A stretch of 64,000 bases of DNA from assembly GCF_001584145.1 (NCBI RefSeq), contig NZ_CP013232.1, positions 4,526,001 to 4,590,000 on the forward strand. The letters are read 5' to 3'. A program made the translations under genes and the position numbers. Under the pieces are notes generated by a model. The model did not search any database. It was not told where the DNA came from and was given only the letters and a program-made list of their open reading frames with translations. Positions 35,071 through 43,621 of the stretch are shown here, piece after piece. Each line of letters starts with the position of its first letter. Positions within the stretch are counted from its first letter, which is position 1. Origin of the DNA: Collimonas fungivorans (lineage in GTDB: Bacteria > Pseudomonadota > Gammaproteobacteria > Burkholderiales > Burkholderiaceae_D).

Positions 35071-36585
35071 TCAGTCGTCCTTGGCGCCGGCTATGCCTAG
35101 TTCCTGGATCTTGCGGGTGATGGTATTGCGGCCGATGCCGAGGCGTACCGCGGCATCGTTCTTGCGTCCATGCGTATGGCGCAATGCAATCTTGATCAAG
35201 GCCGATTCGAATTGCCGTCCAAGCACATCCATGACGTCAGCGTCGCCATTACTGAGCATGTGTGCCGCTTCAACCTCCAGCAAGGCAATCCAGCTCTGCT
35301 TTTCGCCGGCGCCAGCGGCTTGCGCGGCAGGCGCCAGGATTTCGGGATAGTGCGCGACGGCCGGCGCCGCCAGGTGCGGATCAAACGCCACCGGCCTGCT
35401 GGCCGGGCTTTCCAGCTGCATGCTCTGGTCGCGGCCGCCGACCAGGTCTTGCGGCAGATCCTTGATCTCGACGGTCTGGCCGGGCGCCATCACGGTGATC
35501 CAGTTGCACAGGTTTTCCAGCTGGCGCACGTTGCCTGGCAGGTCGAGGCTGCTCATGAAACGCATGGCGTTGTCGGAGACACGCTTGCTTTCCACGCCCA
35601 GCTGCTTGGCGCTCTGGCTCAGGAAATAACGGGTCAGGATCGGGATGTCTTCGCGCCGTTCGCGCAAGCTCGGCAGGCGCAGCCGGATCACGTTCAGGCG
35701 GTGGTACAAGTCTTCCCGGAACAAGCCTTCGCGGACCCGGGTTTCCAGGTTCTGATGGGTCGCGGCGATGACACGGACGTTGGCTTTCAAGGACTGGTGG
35801 CCGCCGACGCGATAGAAATGGCCGTCCGACAAAACCCGCAGCAAACGGGTCTGCAAATCGAACGGCATGTCGCCGATTTCATCGAGGAACAGGGTGCCGC
35901 CTTCGGCTTGTTCAAAACGGCCGCGGCGCGAGGCCTGGGCGCCGGTGAACGCGCCGCGTTCATGGCCGAACAGTTCCGACTCCAGCAGATCCTTCGGAAT
36001 CGCCGCGGTATTGAGCGCAATGAACGGCTGCGAAGCGCGCGGGCTGTGCTTGTGCAGGGCACGTGCAACCAGTTCCTTGCCGGTGCCAGATTCGCCGGTG
36101 ATCAGCACCGTCACGTTCGATTGCGACAGGCGGCCGATGGCGCGGAACACGTCTTGCATGGCCGGCGCCTGTCCCAGGATTTCCGGGGTCTCGGCGGATG
36201 CCTGCTCGACATTCGCTTCGCGCAAGCTTTCTTCCAGCGCGCGCCGTATCAGTTCGACCGCCTTGTCGACGTCGAACGGCTTGGCCAGGTATTCGAAAGC
36301 CCCGCCCTGGAACGCGGCAACCGCTGAGTCCAGATCGGAAAAAGCAGTGATGATGATCACCGGCACGCCGGGAAACTTGGCCTTGACGGTTTGCAGCAGC
36401 TCCAGGCCGGAAGCGCCCGGCATGCGGATATCGGAGACCAGCACTTGCGGCGTGCTCGATTGCAGCGCTTCGATCGCGTCGCGCGCATTGGAGAAACTCT
36501 TGGTGCTCAGGTTTTCGCGGGCCAGCGCTTTTTCAAGCACCCATCGAATCGATTCGTCGTCGTCAACAATCCAGATTGGTTTCAT
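35071..36585 (-). CDS. ntrC: nitrogen regulation response regulator NtrC
   Basis: This 504-residue sigma-54 activator: receiver domain (phosphorylated Asp in VLVSDIRMPG near residue 54), AAA+ domain (GESGTGKE Walker A, ERGAFTGA sigma-54 contact loop, GGTLFLDEIGDM Walker B), then a Fis-type helix-turn-helix (LGIGRNTITRKIQELGI). It activates nitrogen-limitation genes, including glnA through the sites at 40397-40480. The linker before the HTH (about 390-440) is longer and Ala-rich compared with enteric NtrC. It follows ntrB by 92 bases. Confidence 0.94.
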   Translation of the reverse strand: MKPIWIVDDDESIRWVLEKALARENLSTKSFSNARDAIEALQSSTPQVLVSDIRMPGASGLELLQTVKAKFPGVPVIIITAFSDLDSAVAAFQGGAFEYLAKPFDVDKAVELIRRALEESLREANVEQASAETPEILGQAPAMQDVFRAIGRLSQSNVTVLITGESGTGKELVARALHKHSPRASQPFIALNTAAIPKDLLESELFGHERGAFTGAQASRRGRFEQAEGGTLFLDEIGDMPFDLQTRLLRVLSDGHFYRVGGHQSLKANVRVIAATHQNLETRVREGLFREDLYHRLNVIRLRLPSLRERREDIPILTRYFLSQSAKQLGVESKRVSDNAMRFMSSLDLPGNVRQLENLCNWITVMAPGQTVEIKDLPQDLVGGRDQSMQLESPASRPVAFDPHLAAPAVAHYPEILAPAAQAAGAGEKQSWIALLEVEAAHMLSNGDADVMDVLGRQFESALIKIALRHTHGRKNDAAVRLGIGRNTITRKIQELGIAGAKDD

Positions 36586-36677
36586 GTGTTTTGTGCTGCG
36601 CCAGAAGCGCAGTCCGTTAAACTCGTAGTCGATTACATTTCTCATCGCCATGACGGCCTACCTACTGCCTGCAAGCA

Positions 36678-37760
36678 TCAGGGCAGAGGTATAAGAATCC
36701 TGAAATCTGTATATCCCGGCCGGCTTTCACATTCGATGACGCCCATGTGCTGCTGCACAAAGGTTTGCGCCAGCGTCAAACCCAAACCGCTGCCGCCGTC
36801 GCGTCCCGATACCAGCGGATAGAAAATGCGTTCTTGAATCTCGGCCGGGATGCCAGGTCCATTGTCGATGATATGCAAGTCTAGTGCCAGCCGGTAACGC
36901 ACCTTGGCCAGCGTCACCTGGCGCACTACCCGGCTCTGGAAAACCAGTTCGGCGTCGCCCGCCTTGATGCGCTCCTGCAACGCCTGCGCGGCGTTGTGGG
37001 CGATGTTCAGGATCGCCTGTATCAGCTGCTCCTTGTCGCCGCGGAATTGCGGGATCGACAGGTCGTAATCGCGCTTGATGCTCAGGCCGCTCGGGAATTC
37101 GGCCACGATCAGGCTGCGCACCCGCTCGCATACCTCGTGGATATTGACGTCGCCCACGATCTGCGCCAGCCGGTGCGGCGCCAGCAGGCGATCCACCAGG
37201 GTCTGCAGGCGATCGGCTTCCTTGATGATGACCTGTGTGTATTCGCGCAATTCCTTGACGTGGCGCTCCGGCAGTTCGAGCTCCAGCAGCTGGGCGGCGC
37301 CACGGATGCCGCCCAGCGGATTCTTGATTTCATGCGCCAGGTTGCGGATCAGCTCCTTGTTGACCTGGCTCTGGTCGATCAAGCGTTCCTCGCGCTCCAG
37401 CTTGAGCTGCTGCACATTCTCGCGCAGCTCGATCAGCACCGGCATGTCGGGATTGTCGAGCGCGGTGACGATGGTGTCGACCCACAAGGGCTCGCGTCCC
37501 ACGCGTTCCAGGATCAGGTCCTGGCGCGAATCGTCGAACTGATGCTGCAGGGCCTGTTCAAAGATCGCCAGCAACTGGTCCGGATTCAGGAACAGGTCGG
37601 ACAGCGTCTGCTGCTGCAGCAGGCGGCTGGAACTTTCCAGCAGGTTTTCCGCAGCGGCGTTGGCGAACACCAGGCGTCCGTGCTGGTCCAGCACCAGCAC
37701 CGCTGAGGCCAGCAGATCGAGGCTGGCGAGCGCGTTCCGTTCGGCGGTTTTTATTGGCAT
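36678..37760 (-). CDS. ntrB: nitrogen regulation sensor kinase NtrB
   Basis: This 360-residue soluble histidine kinase has an N-terminal PAS domain (SAVLVLDQHGRLVFANAAAE), the H-box NLAHEIKNPLGGIRGAAQ near residue 140, the N-box NIAHNAAQAL and the ATP-lid DNGPGIP / GGSGLGL. It phosphorylates or dephosphorylates NtrC under PII control. The frame continues upstream of ATG 37758-37760, but the PAS start fits this codon. A half-conserved NtrC-type site (37918-37932, right half GGTGC exact) about 160 bases upstream suggests self-control. Confidence 0.93.
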   Translation of the reverse strand: MPIKTAERNALASLDLLASAVLVLDQHGRLVFANAAAENLLESSSRLLQQQTLSDLFLNPDQLLAIFEQALQHQFDDSRQDLILERVGREPLWVDTIVTALDNPDMPVLIELRENVQQLKLEREERLIDQSQVNKELIRNLAHEIKNPLGGIRGAAQLLELELPERHVKELREYTQVIIKEADRLQTLVDRLLAPHRLAQIVGDVNIHEVCERVRSLIVAEFPSGLSIKRDYDLSIPQFRGDKEQLIQAILNIAHNAAQALQERIKAGDAELVFQSRVVRQVTLAKVRYRLALDLHIIDNGPGIPAEIQERIFYPLVSGRDGGSGLGLTLAQTFVQQHMGVIECESRPGYTDFRILIPLP

Positions 37761-37972
37761 CCTGGCATCCTTGTTAACCAGCCTGGTCCAGGCAAAGCGC
37801 GGCGCAAAGCTCGGCACAAAATGCGGGTGCCGGCGAGACTGTCGGTGTGATTGAAATAGTGCATTTTCCGAGCATAACAAGCTTTGTAAGCAATGTCGGT
37901 GGGTAATATGCCGGATCGCCACATTATGGTGCGTCCGGCTCTGCTCTATCTTAAACCGGGTAGGCAAAAATA

Positions 37973-37992
37973 AAGGCCGCGTGTGCGGCCTT
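37973..37992 (-). terminator. intrinsic terminator after the DUF4124 gene
   Basis: AAGGCCGC at 37973-37980 and GCGGCCTT at 37985-37992 with loop GTGT; on the minus strand TTATTTTT follows. It lies 33 bases past the DUF4124 stop and separates that gene from ntrBC. Confidence 0.85.
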
Positions 37993-38025
37993 ATGCATTA
38001 AGCAAGGTTGATACCATGCTGGCGA

Positions 38026-38526
38026 CTACTTGAGATTCGACAGTTCCCGGTTGAGCGCATCGATATTCTTCTCGCTGCGGGAAATGTCTTCTTTCATCGA
38101 CGCCACCCGTTCCTGGTACTTGGCGTAGTTTTTCTCATTGCCTTGGCGCTCCGGCGTGCCGTCGTTGTAGTCTTTCTTGAGATCGGCCAGGCGTTGCTGT
38201 TCGTTCTTCAATTCATCCTGCAGGATCTGGCGGCGATCGTTATCGCGCGTCTTTTGCGTGCCGTTGTCCACTTTCGGGAAGTCGGTCGGCGTGGAAGCTG
38301 CCGGCTTGCTGGCGGCGGCACCTTCGCGCGCCGGCTTGCTGCCGGACGAAGTCACGGTCAGCGGCGGCAAACTGACACGCTTGCAGCCCTTGGTGTCGCC
38401 CGTGTTCTTGTATTCCTTGACGCCGTTCTGGTCCACGCACAGATAAACCTCGCTTTGGGCGTGAGCAGTGCCTGCGGCGATGCTGACAGCCGCCAATAGC
38501 AGAAATCCTGGTAAAAGACGCTTCAT
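38026..38526 (-). CDS. DUF4124-type exported protein with C-terminal coiled coil
   Basis: This 166-residue protein has a signal peptide cleaved after AHA (about residue 23), then a short DUF4124-like segment (VYLCVDQNGVKEYKNTGDTKGCK) with two cysteines, a Pro/Ser linker, and a long charged helix (about 100-166, QILQDELKNEQQRLADLKKDY) that should form a coiled coil. Function unknown; similar proteins lie between glnA and ntrB in related bacteria. It has its own terminator and is preceded by the glnA terminator, so it is a separate unit. Confidence 0.78.
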   Translation of the reverse strand: MKRLLPGFLLLAAVSIAAGTAHAQSEVYLCVDQNGVKEYKNTGDTKGCKRVSLPPLTVTSSGSKPAREGAAASKPAASTPTDFPKVDNGTQKTRDNDRRQILQDELKNEQQRLADLKKDYNDGTPERQGNEKNYAKYQERVASMKEDISRSEKNIDALNRELSNLK

Positions 38527-38653
38527 AGACTTTCTTCGCAAGTGCAATTCAATCGAGTCGCTAGTTTATGTCAAGAAACATCCAATGACAAACCATCCCG
38601 CACAATATAGTTAGCGATGTGCGGAAGGTTGAAACAAGTATGCCAAAAAAACA

Positions 38654-38679
38654 AAAGGACAGGGAAATCCCTGTCCTTT
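38654..38679 (-). terminator. intrinsic terminator of glnA
   Basis: AAAGGACAGGGA at 38654-38665 is inverted at 38668-38679; on the minus strand a TTTTGTTTTTTT tail follows. It begins 25 bases past the glnA stop. Confidence 0.92.
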
Positions 38680-38703
38680 ATCTTTTCAGACTTGCGAACT
38701 AGC

Positions 38704-40119
38704 TTAGAGCGAATAGTACATGTCGAATTCGATCGGGTGAGTCGTCATGCGATAGCGCTGCACTTCCTGCTTCTTCAAGTCCAGGTAAGCATCGATCATG
38801 GTGTCGCTGAATACGCCGCCGCGGGTCAGGAACTCGCGATCCTTGTCCAGCGCTTCCAGTGCTTCTTCCAGCGATGCGCAAACGGTAGGGATCAGTGCGT
38901 CTTCTTCCGGCGGCAGATGGTACAGGTCTTTCGACGCTGCTTCGCCCGGATGGATCTTGTTCTGCACGCCGTCCAGGCCGGCCATCAGCAAAGCTGCGAA
39001 GCACAGGTACGGATTAGCCAGCGGATCCGGGAAACGGGTTTCGATGCGGCGGCCCTTTGGATTGGCCACGTGCGGAATGCGGATCGAAGCCGAACGGTTA
39101 CGCGCCGAATAAGCCAGCTTGACCGGTGCTTCGAAACCTGGAACCAGTCGCTTGTACGAGTTGGTGCCTGGGTTGGTGATCGCGTTCAGGGCCTTGGCGT
39201 GCTTGATGATGCCGCCGATGTAGAACAGCGCGAATTCGGACAGGCCGGCATAGCCGTCGCCGGCGAACAGGTTCTTGCCGTCTTTCCAGACCGACTGGTG
39301 CACGTGCATGCCGGAGCCGTTGTCGCCAACGATTGGCTTAGGCATGAAAGTGGCAGTCTTGCCGTAGGTATGGGCCACATTCCAGACCACATATTTCAGG
39401 TTCTGGGTCCAGTCGGCGCGCTCGACCAAGGTCGAGAACTTGGTGCCGATTTCATTCTGGCCGGCGCCGGCCACTTCGTGGTGGTGCACTTCAACCGGGA
39501 TGCCCAGCGATTCCAGGATCAGGCACATTTCCGAACGCATGTCCTGGAAACTGTCGACCGGAGGCACCGGGAAATAGCCGCCCTTGACGGTTGGACGGTG
39601 GCCTGTGTTGCCGCCTTCGAGCTTGGCGCCGGTGCTCCACGATGCTTCTTCCGAACCGATCTTGACGAAGCAGCCCGACATGTCGGCGCCCCAGCGGACG
39701 TCGTCGAAAATGAAGAATTCCGGTTCTGGACCGAAATAGGCGGTATCGCCCAGGCCGGAGGATTTCAGGTAAGCTTCAGCGCGCTTGGCGATCGAACGCG
39801 GGTCGCGGTCGTAACCCTTGCCGTCGGATGGCTCGATCACATCGCATTGCATGAACAAGGTGGTTTCTTCCATGAACGGATCGATGTTCGCGGTGTTCGG
39901 ATCCGGCATCAGCAACATGTCGGAAGCTTCAATACCCTTCCAGCCAGCAATAGAAGAACCGTCAAATGCATGACCCGACTCAAATTTATCGATATCGAAA
40001 TGAGAGACAGGGACAGTTACGTGCTGTTCCTTGCCTTTGGTGTCAGCGAAGCGAAAATCAACGAATTTGACTTCGTTGTCTTTTGCCATTTTCAAGACTT
40101 CTGCGGCCGTCATTGCCAT
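38704..40119 (-). CDS. glnA: glutamine synthetase type I
   Basis: This 471-residue enzyme makes glutamine from glutamate and ammonia. The family motifs are [12 protein letters not shown], the ATP-binding [17 protein letters not shown] and [10 protein letters not shown]. The tyrosine in DLYHLPPEE is the adenylylation site of type I-beta enzymes. Start ATG 40117-40119 follows AGGAG-like TTTAGGAG. Upstream lie a sigma-54 promoter and three NtrC sites, and ntrBC lie downstream beyond a DUF4124 gene, giving a complete nitrogen-limitation circuit. Confidence 0.97.
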   Translation of the reverse strand: MAMTAAEVLKMAKDNEVKFVDFRFADTKGKEQHVTVPVSHFDIDKFESGHAFDGSSIAGWKGIEASDMLLMPDPNTANIDPFMEETTLFMQCDVIEPSDGKGYDRDPRSIAKRAEAYLKSSGLGDTAYFGPEPEFFIFDDVRWGADMSGCFVKIGSEEASWSTGAKLEGGNTGHRPTVKGGYFPVPPVDSFQDMRSEMCLILESLGIPVEVHHHEVAGAGQNEIGTKFSTLVERADWTQNLKYVVWNVAHTYGKTATFMPKPIVGDNGSGMHVHQSVWKDGKNLFAGDGYAGLSEFALFYIGGIIKHAKALNAITNPGTNSYKRLVPGFEAPVKLAYSARNRSASIRIPHVANPKGRRIETRFPDPLANPYLCFAALLMAGLDGVQNKIHPGEAASKDLYHLPPEEDALIPTVCASLEEALEALDKDREFLTRGGVFSDTMIDAYLDLKKQEVQRYRMTTHPIEFDMYYSL

Positions 40120-40285
40120 GTGAATCTCCTAAATATGAAAGGTACTGCAATTTTTAAATTGTGCGCCCTGCTCAGGATCTGTTGCGCGCAGTTTTCAGCG
40201 TCGCAGTAACATCATGATGTACAGGTATTGAGCAAACTATGACCGGACAGCAATTCAGTACGACCAGAACTCAGTGCAGGATGAT

Positions 40286-40301
40286 AGCAGAATCCATGCC
40301 A
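40286..40301 (-). promoter_or_regulatory. sigma-54 promoter of glnA
   Basis: On the minus strand the sequence reads TGGCATGGATTCTGCT: GG and GC are 10 bases apart, as required for the -24/-12 elements (consensus TGGCAC-N5-TTGC). It is about 165 bases before the glnA start codon and downstream of the NtrC sites. Confidence 0.78.
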
Positions 40302-40396
40302 CCATCCTTTCATTGCGGCACGCTTATTCGATCCGGTAATTAGCTAGTTTAGAAGGCTGTATTGCGGTTTTTCGGAGTTGATCCGGTTATCGCAAA

Positions 40397-40480
40397 TCAC
40401 CATTATGGTGCATTAATAAATACAAGCACCGTTTTAGTGCCATCACCTTGGCAAACCAAGGATCGGCACCATAACGGTGC
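40397..40480. promoter_or_regulatory. three NtrC-binding sites between glnA and the rhodanese gene
   Basis: Three 15-bp palindromes fit GCAC-N7-GTGC: 40397-40411 (TCACCATTATGGTGC, one mismatch), 40426-40440 (GCACCGTTTTAGTGC) and 40466-40480 (GCACCATAACGGTGC). Their centres are 29 and 40 bases apart and lie 95-190 bases upstream of the sigma-54 promoter. The last site is 55 bases from the divergent rhodanese start codon, so it could affect that gene too. Confidence 0.87.
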
Positions 40481-40534
40481 GACCAGTATCGGATCATCAT
40501 TTGTTTAAAAAATACCATTTTTTGGAGATACACC

Positions 40535-40999
40535 ATGCCCACCACCGACGAACTCCTGACCACCGCCCGCCAACGTGGTCAGAATGACCACCTGCCCTAT
40601 GCCGGCGCCGTCACCCCAAGCGAGGCGTTTGCCTTGCTGCAGGCGGAAGTCGCCGCGGTCCTGGTGGATGTCCGCACCAATGCCGAACGCGACTGGGTTG
40701 GCCGGGTCTCCATCCGCGATCCGCAGCACGCGGCAGTGCAATGGTCGCAATACCCCGGCGGCGTGCAAAATCCCGATTTCCTGGCGCAACTTGCTCAGAT
40801 CGCTGAAAAAGGAACGCCGCTGCTGTTCCTGTGCCGTTCCGGCGTGCGCTCGCAGCACGCGGCCAAGCTGGCGACCGAAAACGGTTACAGCAACTGTTTC
40901 AATATTCTGGAAGGTTTCGAGGGCGACAAGGACAACAATGGGCACCGCAAGAACATCAACGGCTGGTGCAAGGCCGGTTTACCTTGGCTGGGGGCTTGA
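40535..40999 (+). CDS. rhodanese-like sulfurtransferase
   Basis: This 154-residue single rhodanese domain: VLVDVRTNAERDWVG is the CH2A-like acidic segment, and FLCRSGVRSQHAA is the active-site loop with catalytic Cys near residue 100. It transfers sulfane sulfur or handles persulfides; the acceptor is unknown. The six-residue active-site loop fits sulfur rather than phosphate substrates. GGAG precedes ATG 40535. Divergent from glnA, with NtrC sites between them. Confidence 0.87.
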   Translation: MPTTDELLTTARQRGQNDHLPYAGAVTPSEAFALLQAEVAAVLVDVRTNAERDWVGRVSIRDPQHAAVQWSQYPGGVQNPDFLAQLAQIAEKGTPLLFLCRSGVRSQHAAKLATENGYSNCFNILEGFEGDKDNNGHRKNINGWCKAGLPWLGA

Positions 41000-41038
41000 G
41001 CGAAGCGCCCTGCAGGCAGGCGCGCCAAGGCGCCTGAT

Positions 41039-41533
41039 TCATTTTGCCTGGTAGGCCAATATCCGGTTCTCGTATTTCTGGTCTTCGAATTCGTGCCAGG
41101 CAGTGCCGATATCCGTGAAACCGTAGGTGCGATAGAAACCCAGCGCCTGCGCATTGCCGGCCCAGGCCGTGAGCCAGAGCCGGTCGCCGGCGCTGCCGCG
41201 TGCATGGTCCAGCAGCGCGCGGCCGATGCCGCGGCCATGGAAATGTTCCTGCACGTATAGCGTGTCGACTTCGACTCCGCCATAGTCTTTTTCTGCGCAG
41301 GGCGACTCCAGATCGAGCAGGATGTAGCCCAGCAGGGAGTCACCATCCACTTCGACGAACAGCCGGTAAGCGGGATCCTCGATGATCTCGCGAAAATACC
41401 CTGGCGTGAAAGTCGACAGCACCTCGCGCGCCAGGTCATCGCTGACGCCTTCGGTAGCGTAGGCATGCAGCCAGACCTGGATCGACAGCGCGGTCAGGCT
41501 CATGCTGTCGGCTTGCACTGCGTTGCGGATCAT
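41039..41533 (-). CDS. GNAT-family N-acetyltransferase
   Basis: This 164-residue protein has the GNAT core: VDTLYVQEHFHGRGIGRALLDHA (strand 4 and the acetyl-CoA pyrophosphate loop GRGIG) and ALGFYRTYGF. The N-terminal helices (SIQVWLHAYATEGVSD) resemble YjgM-type acetyltransferases. The substrate is unknown. Its start overlaps the stop of the upstream reductase gene by four bases, placing it in the hydroxyproline operon, perhaps as an accessory enzyme. Confidence 0.85.
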   Translation of the reverse strand: MIRNAVQADSMSLTALSIQVWLHAYATEGVSDDLAREVLSTFTPGYFREIIEDPAYRLFVEVDGDSLLGYILLDLESPCAEKDYGGVEVDTLYVQEHFHGRGIGRALLDHARGSAGDRLWLTAWAGNAQALGFYRTYGFTDIGTAWHEFEDQKYENRILAYQAK

Positions 41534-42480
41534 GGCGCCTCTTCCGTGCGCGCCAGCGAGGCGATAGCAACGCGCGCAGCCGCCAGGTCCCAGGCGGCCT
41601 GGCCGACGGTTTTATATACCGGCAGGACGGCCTGCCGAACAAAACCGTGGGCCAGCACATCGGGCAGTTCGCGCACTTTGCTCCAGTCGATCTGCGCCTG
41701 CAGCAGGTCGCCGGCTTCATGCTTGGCGCCTGCCAGGCAATCGACTACCACGGTGCGGCTGTGCAAAAGCTCGGCCGGAAATTCCACCATATCCGGCTTG
41801 AAGGCGCCGACGCCAATCGCCAGCGTAGTCGCGGCGATGCCGACCGGTATCACGGCGGTGCGCGAAGTGGTCAGGGCGATCACGACATCGGTGTGCGGCA
41901 AATCGGTGGCTAACGCCGCGGCGGCCATGGCCTTGACGGCAATTTTCGGATGCCGCTGCTGCAAGGCTTCGCAAAATGCCTGCGTTTTTTCCAGGTCGCG
42001 CGCGGCGACCCAGAATTCGGTGACGCCGAAATACTCGACCAGGCCATCGGCATGAGCAATGGCCTGCACGCCGGTGCCAATCAACAATGCCGATTTTGGC
42101 TTTGACGGCAGCAAAACTTCAATACCGAGCAGGCTTACCGCAGCTGTTCGCCTGGCGGTAACGGTGGGGCCATGCAGCAGCGCCAGCCGGCGGCCGCTGG
42201 CGGCGTCGAACACCACCACTTCACCCTGGATCGCCGGTAACTGATACTGGGCGTTGTTGGCGTGCACGGTGATCAGCTTGGTCATGCCGATGTCGGCGGC
42301 GACAGCCGGCATGCATAACAGCACGCTGGCCTTGTCGATTTCCACCACCATGCGTTCAGGCGCATTGATCTCGCCTTCGCGCAGCTGCTGCGCGACCTTG
42401 ACCAGCGCCGGCACCAGTTCGGCATAAGGCAAGGCGGCGGCGGTGCTTTCAGCGTCGAGGATTTGCATATATCGAGCCAT
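41530..42480 (-). CDS. lhpI: delta1-pyrroline-2-carboxylate reductase (ornithine cyclodeaminase/mu-crystallin family)
   Basis: This 316-residue protein has the substrate-binding RMVVEIDK and KLITVHANN segments and the NAD(P)-binding SALLIGTGVQAIAHADGL. The family includes ornithine cyclodeaminase, alanine dehydrogenase and pyrroline-2-carboxylate (Pyr2C) reductase. Because the upstream gene encodes a Cys/Thr-type 3-hydroxyproline dehydratase, whose product is Pyr2C, reduction of Pyr2C to L-proline is the best assignment. The gap between the two genes is only 19 bases, consistent with one operon. Confidence 0.8.
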   Translation of the reverse strand: MARYMQILDAESTAAALPYAELVPALVKVAQQLREGEINAPERMVVEIDKASVLLCMPAVAADIGMTKLITVHANNAQYQLPAIQGEVVVFDAASGRRLALLHGPTVTARRTAAVSLLGIEVLLPSKPKSALLIGTGVQAIAHADGLVEYFGVTEFWVAARDLEKTQAFCEALQQRHPKIAVKAMAAAALATDLPHTDVVIALTTSRTAVIPVGIAATTLAIGVGAFKPDMVEFPAELLHSRTVVVDCLAGAKHEAGDLLQAQIDWSKVRELPDVLAHGFVRQAVLPVYKTVGQAAWDLAAARVAIASLARTEEAP

Positions 42481-42499
42481 CCAAAATTAATCAGCGCAA

Positions 42500-43510
42500 T
42501 CAGCGCAAGAAGAAACCTTGCGGGAACGGATCGCTGTCTTCCAGCACCCACTGGTTGAAACCCATGATGTGCGCATCGCCGGTGACTTCAGTAAGCGCTG
42601 CATCGAACTCGCCGACCTTGGTAGTGCCGGTCACGCGCACCCGGAAACAGCTGCCAACGATGCTTTCATTCACCAGCACCTGGTTCAGCGCCAGTTTCTG
42701 GCGCAGGAACAGCTGCGCGGCGCGGCCCGACGTGCCGGTGCCGGTCGGCGATCGGTCCACTTCGCGGTCGGCGAAGATGCAGACATTGGCCTGGTCGGCG
42801 CCGGGATCGTTCGGCGCGCCGTCGACGATGGTGCCGTACAGGGTATCCAGGCCCGGCTCCAGCGGGTGCTGGATTTTTACCTTGTCCTTGACTGCCTGCT
42901 TGGTTTCCGCGCCCAGTTGTATCAGGCTGCGCACCTGCTCCGGCTTGATCTTGACGCCGGCCTGGTCGGCGTTCATGTAGTAATAAAAAGCGCCGCCGAA
43001 CACGATGTCGCCAGTCACCTTGCCGAAGCTCGGCGTCTCGACTTCGACATCGCGCTGGTAGATGAACGCCGGCACGTTGCGGAAGGTGACGGCGCCGGCG
43101 CGCTGGCCATCCCACTCGACCTGGGCTTCGATAAAACCGGCCGGCGTGTCAAAGCCGATGCGGGTCAGCGGCATGGTGCGTTCTACATGGTTGAGCTCCA
43201 CCAGCACCTTGCCGAGCGCGATGATGCCATGGCCGCACATGTCGCTGTAACCTTCGTTATGGATGAAGATCACGCCGAAATCGGCGCCAGGCGTAACCGG
43301 CGGCAACAGGTAGGCGCCGTACATGTCGGCATGGCCGCGCGGCTCGTTCATCAGGAACTGGCGCAGGTCGTCGCGCTGCGCCTTGAGCCAGCTGCGGCGC
43401 TCGAGGATGGTGTTGCCGGGCACCGGCGGCAAACCGGAAATAACGATGCGCAGCGGCTCGCCGCCGGTGTGTGCATCTACCGTATGGATAGTTCGTGTGT
43501 AACTTAGCAT
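42500..43510 (-). CDS. trans-3-hydroxy-L-proline dehydratase (proline racemase family)
   Basis: This 336-residue protein of the proline racemase fold has the first catalytic cysteine in DMCGHGIIALG, while the second motif reads DRSPTGTGTSGR, with Thr where epimerases and racemases have Cys. The Cys/Thr pair marks dehydratases such as human L3HYPDH, which turn trans-3-hydroxy-L-proline to Pyr2C. The reductase for that product is encoded next. The frame is open upstream into the palindromic repeat; ATG 43508-43510 gives the normal N-terminus YTRTIHTVDAHTGGEP. Confidence 0.87.
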   Translation of the reverse strand: MLSYTRTIHTVDAHTGGEPLRIVISGLPPVPGNTILERRSWLKAQRDDLRQFLMNEPRGHADMYGAYLLPPVTPGADFGVIFIHNEGYSDMCGHGIIALGKVLVELNHVERTMPLTRIGFDTPAGFIEAQVEWDGQRAGAVTFRNVPAFIYQRDVEVETPSFGKVTGDIVFGGAFYYYMNADQAGVKIKPEQVRSLIQLGAETKQAVKDKVKIQHPLEPGLDTLYGTIVDGAPNDPGADQANVCIFADREVDRSPTGTGTSGRAAQLFLRQKLALNQVLVNESIVGSCFRVRVTGTTKVGEFDAALTEVTGDAHIMGFNQWVLEDSDPFPQGFFLR

Positions 43511-43544
43511 GGGAGATTTTGTACGAAGAGAACTGCAGGCGATA

Positions 43545-43613
43545 CGTGGGCAAAAAAACTTGCCCACCCTACTTCGCTTGCCTGGAGGTAGGGTGGGCAC
43601 CTGTGCCCACGCG
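43545..43613. repeat. GTAGGGTGGGCAC double-palindrome repeat, copy B
   Basis: Inverted unit CGTGGGCA...TGCCCACCCTAC at 43545-43572 and direct unit GTAGGGTGGGCACCTGTGCCCACGCG at 43588-43613 flank a 15-base spacer. It lies between livK-like and dehydratase genes. The order of the units is reversed compared with copies A, C and D. Confidence 0.88.
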
Positions 43614-43621
43614 TCTGTTGC

